A stretch of DNA of 25,110 nt from contig JAKSDL010000047.1 of assembly GCA_022360105.1 (NCBI GenBank), positions 1-25,110 of the forward strand. Reading direction: 5' to 3'. A model generated the notes under the pieces. The model saw nothing but the letters and a program-made list of their open reading frames with translations, was not told the DNA's origin and made no database searches. This stretch comes from Pseudomonadota bacterium (GTDB lineage Bacteria; SAR324; XYD2-FULL-50-16; JAHJRI01). Each line of letters begins with the position of its first letter. Position 1 is the stretch's first letter. The position numbers and the translations under genes were made by a program. Below are positions 13,709 through 20,917 of the stretch, piece by piece.

Positions 13709-14629
13709 TTATCCTTTGAGGGCAGTAAGCAGTTGACTGACAGCTATCTCGGTGGCCCTGGATACACAGCGGTCGGTAAAACCACCGATATGACTGGTCC
13801 CGATCACTTTTTCATGACCGCATACGGTCAGATCCGCAGGCGGTTCCTCGGAGAATACATCCGTGGCATACCCGCTTACCTTTTCGGTTTCCAGGGCTTG
13901 AACGATGGCCGTATCATCAACCAGAGCAGCACGAGCGGTGTTGACAATCAAAACGCCATCAACCATTGACTTGATAGTGGTTTCATTGATCAGCGGTCGA
14001 CCGTCGGCCGGCATTGGACAATGCAGGGTGATAATATTTGCCGTTGCGAAGAGTTGCTCGATTGGAAGATAATCGACTTCAAAACCTGCGATTTTCGGTT
14101 CCAGGGGATCGTAAGCAATGATCTTCGCTCCCAGGGCAGAAAGGGCAACAGCGACGCGTCGACCAACCGCACCCATACCGATAACGCCAACACGGCTACC
14201 TGCAATCTCCTTTCCCCGAATGCGCGTCCATCCGCCTTTATTCACTCCACTCACCGTTTTCACCAGGTGGCGCAGATGGGCTATGATGAGTCCGATTGTC
14301 AATTCAGTGACGCCACTGGCGTTGGCGCCAAGCGCCCTTAAAACGGTAATTCCCCGATCTGCAATCGCCTTGCCAGGCAGGTTGTCAACACCGGTTCCGT
14401 TACGACTGATCACTTTCAGATCCTCAGCCGCCTCAATGACCGACTCGGAAACCGGTTCAACCCCGGCAAGCCAGCCAACACAGCCCGGAACAACGCTGAT
14501 GAGCTCGGCTTCATCCGGGGTTTTGCCCGGAGTCGTAAATACCAGTTCGTAGCCGGCATCCTGAAGCGGAGCCAATTCCGGCGGTTGTGCTGATGTTAAC
14601 GAGCGAGGTGTAATCAGGATGCGGGCCAT
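13709..14629 (-). CDS. D-isomer-specific 2-hydroxyacid dehydrogenase (PGDH-like)
   Basis: NAD-dependent dehydrogenase of 306 residues. The Rossmann motif GMGAVG is at about 151-156, followed by IIAYDP with an Asp that favours NAD. Catalytic residues are Arg233 (NTARAALVDD), Glu262 (DVFSEEPP) and His280 (GTSHIGGFTD), matching E. coli SerA R240/E269/H292. There is no ACT or other regulatory domain, so biosynthetic serine control is unlikely. The ATG at 14627-14629 has AAGGAG eight bases upstream; it starts one base after the preceding stop, so the longer TTG frame is not used. Possible substrates are a 2-keto acid from the aldolase step (glyoxylate, hydroxypyruvate, tartronate semialdehyde) or a sugar acid; the sequence does not decide. 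Confidence 0.87.
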   Translation of the reverse strand: MARILITPRSLTSAQPPELAPLQDAGYELVFTTPGKTPDEAELISVVPGCVGWLAGVEPVSESVIEAAEDLKVISRNGTGVDNLPGKAIADRGITVLRALGANASGVTELTIGLIIAHLRHLVKTVSGVNKGGWTRIRGKEIAGSRVGVIGMGAVGRRVAVALSALGAKIIAYDPLEPKIAGFEVDYLPIEQLFATANIITLHCPMPADGRPLINETTIKSMVDGVLIVNTARAALVDDTAIVQALETEKVSGYATDVFSEEPPADLTVCGHEKVIGTSHIGGFTDRCVSRATEIAVSQLLTALKG

Positions 14630-14630
14630 G

Positions 14631-15587
14631 TCATTTACTCCTTGCGGTTTCAACTGCTATTTCCGTCAGGGTTTGCATATTGGCCTCCCCCGGATCAATT
14701 TCTATATGAAACACCTCTGCGATCACCTGGGTCCAGCCATAGATAAAATATGTCCAGCCATCAACAATTTTCAAGCCTCGTTTTTGCTCCTGTGCCCTTG
14801 CCTGGTCAAGAAAAAGCAAGTCTCCCCGATAGTTCAGATCCCAGGCGATCGCCTGTTCAGGAAACACGGCAGCATCGGTTAACGGTGAACCCGGTGCGTC
14901 TTTTCCCAGTCCGGTTGCGTTAATCACCAGGGAGTTCGGTTTCAAATCCGGTAAAACCGCATCGTTGACTGAAGAATCCGGAGCCAGGATATAATCAAGC
15001 GGCACATTTGTCGGAATCTGGCCGTGAATGCGCTGAATCTCATCCAGCCTGGGTCGGGATCTGTTCGAAACCACAATGCGTGAGGGAACATTCTCACCAC
15101 GCTCTTTCCTCATCAAATGCCAGGTCAGCGCTATGGTGGAGCCTCCGGCTCCCATTGCGAAAAGATCGCCCCTGGTTTGGGCAAAATAATTGTCGCTCAG
15201 AAATCCATCAATGGACAATCCTGATGAAATCGGGTCCTTGGCATGGCAAACGAGGTTTCCCTCGCTTTTTGAGATACAGCTGACCTCTCCCATCAGCGCA
15301 GCAAAAGGATCAATAATGTCAAACATATCCTTGCAGGCATTAAAGAGATCAATCTTGTGGGTCGTGACCAGAGCGCCGAGAGACATCGGATCGTCACGAA
15401 TAAACGCAACGGCCTCCCTGTAGGATTCGGGGTCGGCATGCAAGGGGAAATCAAAGCCCTTGATTTGTGCATTCTCCAGACCAAGATAGTTGGCCCAGGC
15501 GGGAAACACTTTCATAATAGAGGAAGCTCCCGTGGTAACACCAATGAAATAGAGTGTCGGCATTTTGGCCGGCGTATAGTTTGTCAT
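14631..15587 (-). CDS. Divergent shikimate/quinate-dehydrogenase-like oxidoreductase
   Basis: Protein of 318 residues with a shikimate-dehydrogenase fold. The N-terminal substrate domain has GVTTGASS near 16-23 where AroE has its GxxxxxSxSP loop, and Lys78 in VTTHK matches the catalytic Lys of VTxPHK. The cofactor domain has GAGGS at 146-150 and VVSNRSRPR, suggesting NADP, then NATGLG at 223-228 and a Trp/Tyr-rich DGWTYFIYGWTQ at 276-287. The missing SPxxHN and the changed TDxxG (SIDGF here) argue against true shikimate as substrate. It lies inside a sugar-catabolism operon, so it probably oxidises or reduces a polyol or keto-acid intermediate. The ATG overlaps the aldolase stop by four bases, with AAGGAG upstream. 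Confidence 0.8.
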   Translation of the reverse strand: MTNYTPAKMPTLYFIGVTTGASSIMKVFPAWANYLGLENAQIKGFDFPLHADPESYREAVAFIRDDPMSLGALVTTHKIDLFNACKDMFDIIDPFAALMGEVSCISKSEGNLVCHAKDPISSGLSIDGFLSDNYFAQTRGDLFAMGAGGSTIALTWHLMRKERGENVPSRIVVSNRSRPRLDEIQRIHGQIPTNVPLDYILAPDSSVNDAVLPDLKPNSLVINATGLGKDAPGSPLTDAAVFPEQAIAWDLNYRGDLLFLDQARAQEQKRGLKIVDGWTYFIYGWTQVIAEVFHIEIDPGEANMQTLTEIAVETARSK

Positions 15588-16231
15588 CCGCGAATCTCCT
15601 TGACTTTTTTGACTGCTGTTTTTGCTTTTAATGTAATACCTTTCCAATCTCCGTTATCCATATCATCACGGGAAGCGATCCATGTCCCTCCAACAGCGGC
15701 AATGTCGGGATGCGTCAACCACTCGGCCATGGAATCCTGCTTCACCCCGCCCGTCGGAATGAATTTCAAACCAAGATGAGAAAACGGCGCCGTTATGTTT
15801 TTCAACATCTGCAACCCACCGGCGGGTATGGCAGGAAAGAACTTCATCAACCGGCATCCGGCGTTTACTGCCAGCGCAATATCAGAGGGTGTCATCACAC
15901 CCGGAGCAAACGGTAGAGATGCTTTTTCGGCGGCCCGGACGACGGTCGGATCGTAACCTGGAGCCAAACCGAATCTTGCACCCGCATCCAGAGCCTGTTG
16001 AACCGTTTCCCCTGTGAGAAGGGTTCCGGCGCCAATCAGAAGTTCCGGTCGTTTATCTCTTAAGCATGCCAGGACATCGACCGCAGCTTCCGTTCTGAAA
16101 GTCACTTCAATTATGGTCAGTCCGCCCTCAAGCAATGCATCTGCCAGGGGCAGAGCATGGTCGACTGATGAAATAGCAATCACCGGAATCACCCCAATCC
16201 GGCTAACCTCCTCAAAGATGTCTTTGTTCAT
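15584..16231 (-). CDS. eda: KDPG/KHG-aldolase family protein
   Basis: Class I aldolase of 215 residues that cleaves 2-keto-3-deoxy-6-phosphogluconate or a related 2-keto-3-deoxy acid to pyruvate and an aldehyde. Catalytic Glu42 and Arg46 are in IEVTFRT, the GAGT loop is at 67-70, the Schiff-base Lys130 is in LMKFFPA, and PTGGV follows at about 159-163. All match E. coli Eda. It overlaps the isomerase gene by four bases (ATGA) and the next gene by four bases, so it sits tightly in the operon. No Edd-type dehydratase or KDG kinase is in the window, so the exact substrate (KDPG, KDPGal or an unphosphorylated analogue) is open. Confidence 0.9.
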   Translation of the reverse strand: MNKDIFEEVSRIGVIPVIAISSVDHALPLADALLEGGLTIIEVTFRTEAAVDVLACLRDKRPELLIGAGTLLTGETVQQALDAGARFGLAPGYDPTVVRAAEKASLPFAPGVMTPSDIALAVNAGCRLMKFFPAIPAGGLQMLKNITAPFSHLGLKFIPTGGVKQDSMAEWLTHPDIAAVGGTWIASRDDMDNGDWKGITLKAKTAVKKVKEIRG

Positions 16232-16863
16232 GTGACTGCTCCGGTTGTTTGCAATATTTCCTCAATCTCGGCCATGGAACGCGGTTTCCAGTTCGGATTT
16301 TCCGATTCTGTCCAGCCGCCTGCGCCATCATCGACAATTCGTGAACGCATCCCGCCGGAACGATCAATGATTCCGTAATCCTGGCCCGAGTCTGCCGGAT
16401 AGGTGAACATCATAACCAAATCCACCGCCCCCACATTGACCGAGCGATGAATCCAAAAGGGCGGCACGTAGCAGATGCTTTGCTCATTTACTTCACAGAT
16501 GCGCATCTTTCCATCCGGCGATTCCATCAACATTAATCCCTTGCCCGATTGCCCGTAGTATATTTCGGGACGATCTCCAATAGCATGGATATGCCCGCGA
16601 GTCATGAAATACTCATTGGCAACCTTACCCGGTGAAAGTCGCGTTATCCCCAGAATCAAGTCACTTGTTTTGGAACCCGGATGATAGGATGTCACCTCGT
16701 AAACAATATCGTTACCTCTAACGGCAACCAGCTCTTTAAAAGCCTGTTCATCAGAATAAAGACCGGTCAGGTCCTTAAGTGATTTTTGATAGTGATGATC
16801 GGCATTACCGAGCACTCCGGATCGAACGTCAACATCACATCGGCGAGGTTCTGCAAGTTCCAT
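16228..16863 (-). CDS. Cupin-type glucose-6-phosphate isomerase
   Basis: Metal-dependent cupin isomerase of 211 residues, of the type first known from archaea (Pyrococcus) and unrelated to standard Pgi. It interconverts aldose and ketose 6-phosphates. Metal ligands are visible: His91 and His93 in TRGHIHA, Glu100 in RPEIYYG, and His139 in PPFWIHRS, with spacing equal to the P. furiosus H88/H90/E97/H136 set. It is the first gene of the leftward operon, with AGGAG seven bases before the ATG. A HexR-like site lies 24-38 bases upstream of the start codon. Its presence suggests that the pathway passes through a ketose 6-phosphate made by the kinase on the other arm; other C6 or C5 phosphates are possible. 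Confidence 0.88.
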   Translation of the reverse strand: MELAEPRRCDVDVRSGVLGNADHHYQKSLKDLTGLYSDEQAFKELVAVRGNDIVYEVTSYHPGSKTSDLILGITRLSPGKVANEYFMTRGHIHAIGDRPEIYYGQSGKGLMLMESPDGKMRICEVNEQSICYVPPFWIHRSVNVGAVDLVMMFTYPADSGQDYGIIDRSGGMRSRIVDDGAGGWTESENPNWKPRSMAEIEEILQTTGAVT

Positions 16864-16886
16864 GGGGGTTCTCCTGTATAAGAAAA

Positions 16887-16901
16887 TGTAATTTTACTAC
16901 T
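16887..16901 (-). promoter_or_regulatory. HexR-like operator, site 1
   Basis: On the minus strand AGTAGTAAAATTACA; on the plus strand TGTAATTTTACTACT. It is imperfectly palindromic and agrees with site 2 at 12 of 15 bases. It resembles the TGTA(A/G)T...A(T/C)TACA-type sequence I remember for HexR. It lies between the probable start of transcription and the isomerase start codon. Confidence 0.6.
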
Positions 16902-16932
16902 TTTTAGTTAGGAATACACACTTTTTTTACGA

Positions 16933-16982
16933 CTTGCAATCCACATTTTGTGCTTTTTTTTAAAAAAATGTGGATTGACAAG
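16933..16982. promoter_or_regulatory. Large palindrome between the divergent promoters
   Basis: Perfect 13-bp inverted arms (CAATCCACATTTT at 16937-16949 and its complement at 16965-16977), extended by an outer CTTG/CAAG pair with a one-base bulge. The centre is T- and A-rich. The outer ends contain outward-facing -35-like hexamers: TTGACA (16975-16980) for the rightward operon and TTGCAA (16934-16939) for the leftward one. It could bind a second regulator acting on both promoters at once. Confidence 0.55.
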
Positions 16983-16990
16983 AACTATTC

Positions 16991-17005
16991 AGTAGTTTAA
17001 TTACT
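16991..17005 (+). promoter_or_regulatory. HexR-like operator, site 2
   Basis: AGTAGTTTAATTACT, an imperfect palindrome with half-sites AGTAGT and ATTACT. It lies 10 bases downstream of the TTGACA hexamer and so covers the -10 position of the rightward promoter, as expected for a repressor site. Nearly identical to site 1. Confidence 0.6.
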
Positions 17006-17025
17006 TATTATGATATTAAGTTCAC

Positions 17026-17054
17026 AAACACTGATGGGTGACATAACAGTGTTT
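17026..17054 (+). promoter_or_regulatory. Leader hairpin of the binding-protein transcript
   Basis: AAACACTG (17026-17033) and CAGTGTTT (17047-17054) form a perfect 8-bp stem with a 13-base loop, ending 16 bases before the Shine-Dalgarno sequence of the binding-protein gene. It may stabilise the messenger or tune translation; no known riboswitch is recognised. Confidence 0.35.
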
Positions 17055-17084
17055 AAATCAAGATTAAAAAGGGAGAAAAGCTCT

Positions 17085-18065
17085 ATGAAACTCAAGTCTC
17101 TGCTTGGTTCAGCGATGGTTTTTGCTGCTTCAATCGTTTTGTTTGCTGGTTCTGCAACGGCAAAAGCAAAATGTAGTGTTGGTATTTCCATGTATACGCT
17201 TGGCGCTCCATACTTCGCTGCACAGAATGCAACCGCACGTGCAACTGCCAAGGCTGCCGGGTGCAAGGTTCGATCGGCCGATGCCGGCAATGATCTGGTT
17301 AAACAGATTGGTGACATTGAGGATATGGTCACCGCTCGCATCAATATTCTGATTGTTAATGCACGTGATCCCCAGGGATTGGTACCTGCTATCAATGCGG
17401 CGGCGGCCAAAGGTATTCACGTTATTGCCATCGATTCAACCGTCGATCCAAAAGCGAATTACATCACACTGGTTCAGTCGTCCAATTCTGCCAATGGTGC
17501 ATTGGTTGGGGATTGGCTGGCAAAGAAACTGGATGGAGCTCCTGCCCGCATTGCACTCCTTTCCGGCGACCAGGGAAATCCTGTGGGACGTGACCGTCGT
17601 CTCGGTGTGCTTCGCGGTTTAGTCGACTCAATGCTCACCAATTACGGAAATGCGGATGTCAAGGTACTTGGCCAGGGCTGGGGCGGTTGGTCAACGGCGG
17701 GAGGAATGACTGCCATGGAAGATCTTTTGACGGCTCACCCCGACATTAATGTGGTGCTGGGCGAAAATGATTCGATGGTGCTGGGTGCCCGTGAAGCTCT
17801 CAAAGCAGCGGGTCGCCTGAAGGGTATCCTGCTGGTAGCAGCTGCTGATGGCCAGAAGGAAGCTTATGACCTGATCCGAAAAGGTGAGTACGGGGTGACG
17901 GGGTTGAACAACCCGAATGAGATAGCGAAAAAGGCGGTAGATATCGGAATCCAGGCGCTAAATGGTCGACTTCCGAAAAATTTTAAAAGGCTTTACTACA
18001 CAAAGCCTGCTGCTATTACAAAGGAAAATGTCGATCAGTTTTATGACGCGAATTCTTTGTTCTAG
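17085..18065 (+). CDS. ABC sugar transporter, periplasmic binding protein (ribose type)
   Basis: Secreted solute-binding protein of 326 residues in the Peripla_BP_4/RbsB-like group. A clear signal peptide (MKLKSLLGSAMVFAAS, hydrophobic core to about 22, cleavage near SATA-KA at 26) precedes the mature protein. The mature part starts with KCSVGISMYTLGAPYF, has a QIGDIEDMVTARINILIV strand, and an LLSGDQGNPVGRDRR hinge stretch. The frame is open upstream to 17010, but the ATG at 17085 has GGGAG upstream and begins the signal peptide. It is the first gene of the rightward operon, separated from the ATPase by a perfect hairpin. The ligand is probably a sugar or polyol; its identity is not readable here. 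Confidence 0.9.
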   Translation: MKLKSLLGSAMVFAASIVLFAGSATAKAKCSVGISMYTLGAPYFAAQNATARATAKAAGCKVRSADAGNDLVKQIGDIEDMVTARINILIVNARDPQGLVPAINAAAAKGIHVIAIDSTVDPKANYITLVQSSNSANGALVGDWLAKKLDGAPARIALLSGDQGNPVGRDRRLGVLRGLVDSMLTNYGNADVKVLGQGWGGWSTAGGMTAMEDLLTAHPDINVVLGENDSMVLGAREALKAAGRLKGILLVAAADGQKEAYDLIRKGEYGVTGLNNPNEIAKKAVDIGIQALNGRLPKNFKRLYYTKPAAITKENVDQFYDANSLF

Positions 18066-18198
18066 CCGTGAGAGCTGCTAAGCACTCCCACCGCAAATGG
18101 CCGTGGATCATCCGTCTTTCCGGACCTGAACAGGCAATGGTTACAGCGTGAAACAGGAGTCCGGTTAACGGCGGGCAAACACGGTCTTCCGGTTGTAC

Positions 18199-18225
18199 AT
18201 CACGCCGAATCCGTTTCGGCGTGAT
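18199..18225 (+). promoter_or_regulatory. Intercistronic stem-loop between binding protein and ATPase genes
   Basis: Perfect 11-bp stem (ATCACGCCGAA at 18199-18209, TTCGGCGTGAT at 18215-18225) with a 5-base loop and no T run. Such structures often stabilise the upstream message or cause partial termination, so that the binding protein is made in excess over the membrane components. The rest of the gap 18066-18318 shows nothing else. Confidence 0.6.
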
Positions 18226-18318
18226 GGCACATCGAACTTCGGGAATCAAATTTGAAGGGATTGAGAGCCGGGCACGTCCTCAATTTCGTCACGTTTGATT
18301 CGGTCAGGATCTCTTGAT

Positions 18319-19866
18319 ATGATGTCAGTAAAACCAGGAAAAGATGCTTTTGGAAAAAAAATGACAAAGCTCGTTAGTCTATCAAACATCACCAAACACT
18401 TTGCGGGAATACATGCCTTAACCGACGTCAGTTTTGATATCAAGGCAGGAGAAGTCCACGCGCTGGTGGGCGAAAACGGTGCGGGAAAATCCACCCTGAT
18501 GCGGACGCTGGGTGGCGAATTGGAACCTGATACGGGAACCATCGAAATTTCAGGCAAAAAAGTCAAGTTGTCCGGACCTTATGATGCGATTAAGAGAGGT
18601 GTTTCCATCATTCACCAGGAAATGGCCCTGGCTCCGGATTTATCGGTCGCCGAAAACATCTTCCTGGGTCAGCTCCCGCCGGGAATTAATTGGAGAAAAT
18701 TACGAGCCAAAGCGGGGGCGCTCATCGATCAACTTGGATTCAGCATCCCCCCGGAGGCTATTGTTTCAGACCTTACGGTTGCTCACCAGCAGGTGGTTGA
18801 AATTGCGAAGGCGCTTTCCAGAAACGCGAAAGTGATCATCTTTGATGAACCGACTGCCATGCTAACCACGGGAGACGCGCAACGACTGCTGAAGATCATC
18901 AAAGGCCTGCGAACTGAAGGTGTGGGTATTGCCTATATCTCACACCGGCTGGATGAAATCTTCTCGATTTCGGATCGTATTACCGTTCTTAAAAACGGAA
19001 AGAAAGTGGATACGGTGTTTCCTGACACTATTGAGGTAGATGGTTTAATCCGACTCATGGTCGGGAGGCCGCTTTCGAAGCTTTTTGGAGAAAGGACGCA
19101 GAAAAAAATCACCGAAGAAGTGCTGAACGTGGAAGGGCTCACTTTACCCAATGGTGTGAAAAACGTTTCCTTCTCCTTGCGCAGAGGCGAAGTGGTCGGT
19201 CTGGGCGGACTGGTAGGGTCCGGCCGCACGGAAGTCGCAAGGGCGATATTCGGTGCCGACCCGGTGACTTCCGGACGAATGACCGTCAATGGCAAGCCAT
19301 ACAACCCACGATCTTCAAAACACGGCGTCAGGAACGGTATCGGCCTGGTGCCGGAGGACCGCAAAGGACAGGGCGTTGTGATCGATCTGGAAATCTTTAA
19401 AAACATTACCATGGTCGATCCCGCACCGGTGACACGGTTCGGCTTTTTTCGCCGGTCGCGGGAATGGAGCGTGGTTAACAAGTTAATCGAAACCTTGAAG
19501 ATAAAACTCGCTTCACTATCCGATCCCGTCAGCAGCCTGTCGGGTGGTAACCAGCAGAAGGTTGTTCTGGCCAAGTGGTTCCACAATGGCGGTGATATCA
19601 TTATTCTGGATGAACCGACTCGTGGCGTTGACGTCGGAGCCAAAACCGAAATCTACTCGTTGATTCACCGGCTCGCTTCAGAAGGAAAAGCGGTCCTGGT
19701 TATCTCCTCCGAACATGTGGAACTGTTCGGATTGTGCGACCGCGTCCTCGTGATGGGAGAAGGGGAATTGCGGGGTGAGCTGATGCCGGAGAACTATTCG
19801 GAAGAAAATCTGTTGACGCTGTCCATTACCCGTTCGGCTTCAACGGCAATGGAAAACAATCAATGA
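18319..19866 (+). CDS. ABC sugar transporter, double ATPase subunit (RbsA/MglA type)
   Basis: ATPase of about 515 residues with two tandem nucleotide-binding domains, energising sugar import. Domain 1 has Walker A GENGAGKST (about 51-59), a QQVVEIAKAL signature region and Walker B VIIFDEPTA (172-180). Domain 2 has the usual degenerate P-loop GLVGSGRTE (297-305), signature LSGGNQQK (407-414) and ILDEPTRGVDVG (from 429), all characteristic of RbsA/XylG/MglA. I use the ATG at 18319 with AGGA nine bases upstream. The ATG at 18361 (MTKLVSLSNITK) fits the family N-terminus at least as well and may be the real start. The stop overlaps the permease start by four bases. Confidence 0.9.
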   Translation: MMSVKPGKDAFGKKMTKLVSLSNITKHFAGIHALTDVSFDIKAGEVHALVGENGAGKSTLMRTLGGELEPDTGTIEISGKKVKLSGPYDAIKRGVSIIHQEMALAPDLSVAENIFLGQLPPGINWRKLRAKAGALIDQLGFSIPPEAIVSDLTVAHQQVVEIAKALSRNAKVIIFDEPTAMLTTGDAQRLLKIIKGLRTEGVGIAYISHRLDEIFSISDRITVLKNGKKVDTVFPDTIEVDGLIRLMVGRPLSKLFGERTQKKITEEVLNVEGLTLPNGVKNVSFSLRRGEVVGLGGLVGSGRTEVARAIFGADPVTSGRMTVNGKPYNPRSSKHGVRNGIGLVPEDRKGQGVVIDLEIFKNITMVDPAPVTRFGFFRRSREWSVVNKLIETLKIKLASLSDPVSSLSGGNQQKVVLAKWFHNGGDIIILDEPTRGVDVGAKTEIYSLIHRLASEGKAVLVISSEHVELFGLCDRVLVMGEGELRGELMPENYSEENLLTLSITRSASTAMENNQ

Positions 19867-20914
19867 ACAGGAGAACCATGTCAGCAGCGAGTAAAACAAC
19901 CGTGCCGACAACAAACCCCCAAAAAACGCCGGAAGCCGGTCAGGCGCAAAAGACTCGGGCCGGTGCAAAAACACATTTATTTGGGAAACTGTTTCGTCAG
20001 TTCGGGACAGCCTTTATGTTTCTAATATTGATTTTTATAGCTTCGTTCTACTCTGATGTGTTTCTCAGCACAGGCAACATCATGAATGTGTTACGCCAGA
20101 TGTCCGGTGTCGGGGTGATGGCTATCGGGATGCTTCTCGTTATCCTGACCAGAGGCATCGATCTCTCTGTCGGTTCGATCGCAGCACTGGGTGCGGTATG
20201 CGCAGCCATTCTGGTCCAATCATACTCTGTGGGCGCATCGATTATGATGACAGTGGGCATTGGCGCATTTTGCGGTGCTATTTCCGGATTCCTGGTTGCC
20301 TATTTCAGACTTCCGGCCTTTGTTATCACCCTGGCCATGATGACGGCTGCACGCGGATTTGCCCTTATTTTTTCCAACGGCAGACCTATCATGCTGGGAG
20401 AGCGCGGAGCATCCCTCCAGTCGTTTGGCACAAGCTATAATTTTGGAATTCCTAATCCTGCCTTGTTAATGATTGGTCTTTTGCCTTGGCCTATATCATT
20501 CTCAACTATTCCAAATTCGGACGGCTTGTTAAAGCGATCGGATCAAATGAAGAAGCCGTTCGCCTCTCCGGCATTTCCGTTCCCCGCTACGTGCTTGCCG
20601 TCTATGTCATTTCGGGTGCGCTGTCTGCGGTGGCCGGTATACTCATTACATCCCGTTCGGGAGTGGGCTCTCCCGGCGTGGGTTTAGCTGCGGAACTGGA
20701 CGTGATCGCTGCTGTTGTGATTGGCGGAGCAAGCCTGATGGGAGGACGTGGTGGTATTGTCACAACCTTTATCGGGGTCATGATTCTTGGCGTTATCGGT
20801 AACATTATGAATCTTGCCGGAGTACCCGGATATCATCAACAGGTCTATCTGGGCGTTATCATCGTGGCTGCCGTCTTACTGCAACATGGTAACCAGATTT
20901 TTCGTCGGCGCTAA
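19863..20914 (+). pseudogene. ABC sugar transporter permease (RbsC type), frameshifted
   Basis: Ribose-type permease split between two frames. The first frame (19863-20687) carries the N-terminal membrane part, including GVMAIGMLLVILTRGIDLSVGSI and NFGIPNPALLMIGL in separate helices. The remainder (AYIILNYSKFGRLVKAIGSN, then SGISVPRYVLAVYVISGAL, DVIAAVVIGGASLMGG) continues in another frame from about 20480 to 20914. Joining them at GGTCTTTTGCC (20475-20485) needs one extra base, for example a fifth T, giving IGLFALAYIILNYS as in intact relatives. Joined length would be about 350 residues, normal for the family. It is either a homopolymer sequencing error or a real inactivation. A second start (ATG at 19878 with AGGAG) is also possible. 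Confidence 0.85.
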
Positions 20915-20917
20915 CTT

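Noticed and set aside
14118..14552. Plus-strand open frame of 144 codons opposite the 2-hydroxyacid dehydrogenase
   Set aside because: Low-complexity Ala/Pro/Ser/Thr translation antisense to a gene with an intact catalytic triad; no support.
16933..16982. Rho-independent terminator
   Set aside because: The stem is AT-rich, lies between two divergent starts, and is not followed by a T run on either strand; a regulatory palindrome fits better.
18933..19643. Long minus-strand open frame of 236 codons opposite the ABC ATPase gene
   Set aside because: It is antisense to a clearly conserved ATPase, its translation is Ser/Thr/Pro/Arg-rich without domain features, and it has no ribosome site. It is a codon-bias shadow.
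20475..20490. Programmed -1 frameshift in the permease gene
   Set aside because: The site (GGT CTT TTG) does not fit an XXXYYYZ slippery heptamer, no downstream pseudoknot is evident, and sugar permeases are not known to use recoding. Deletion or sequencing error is simpler.
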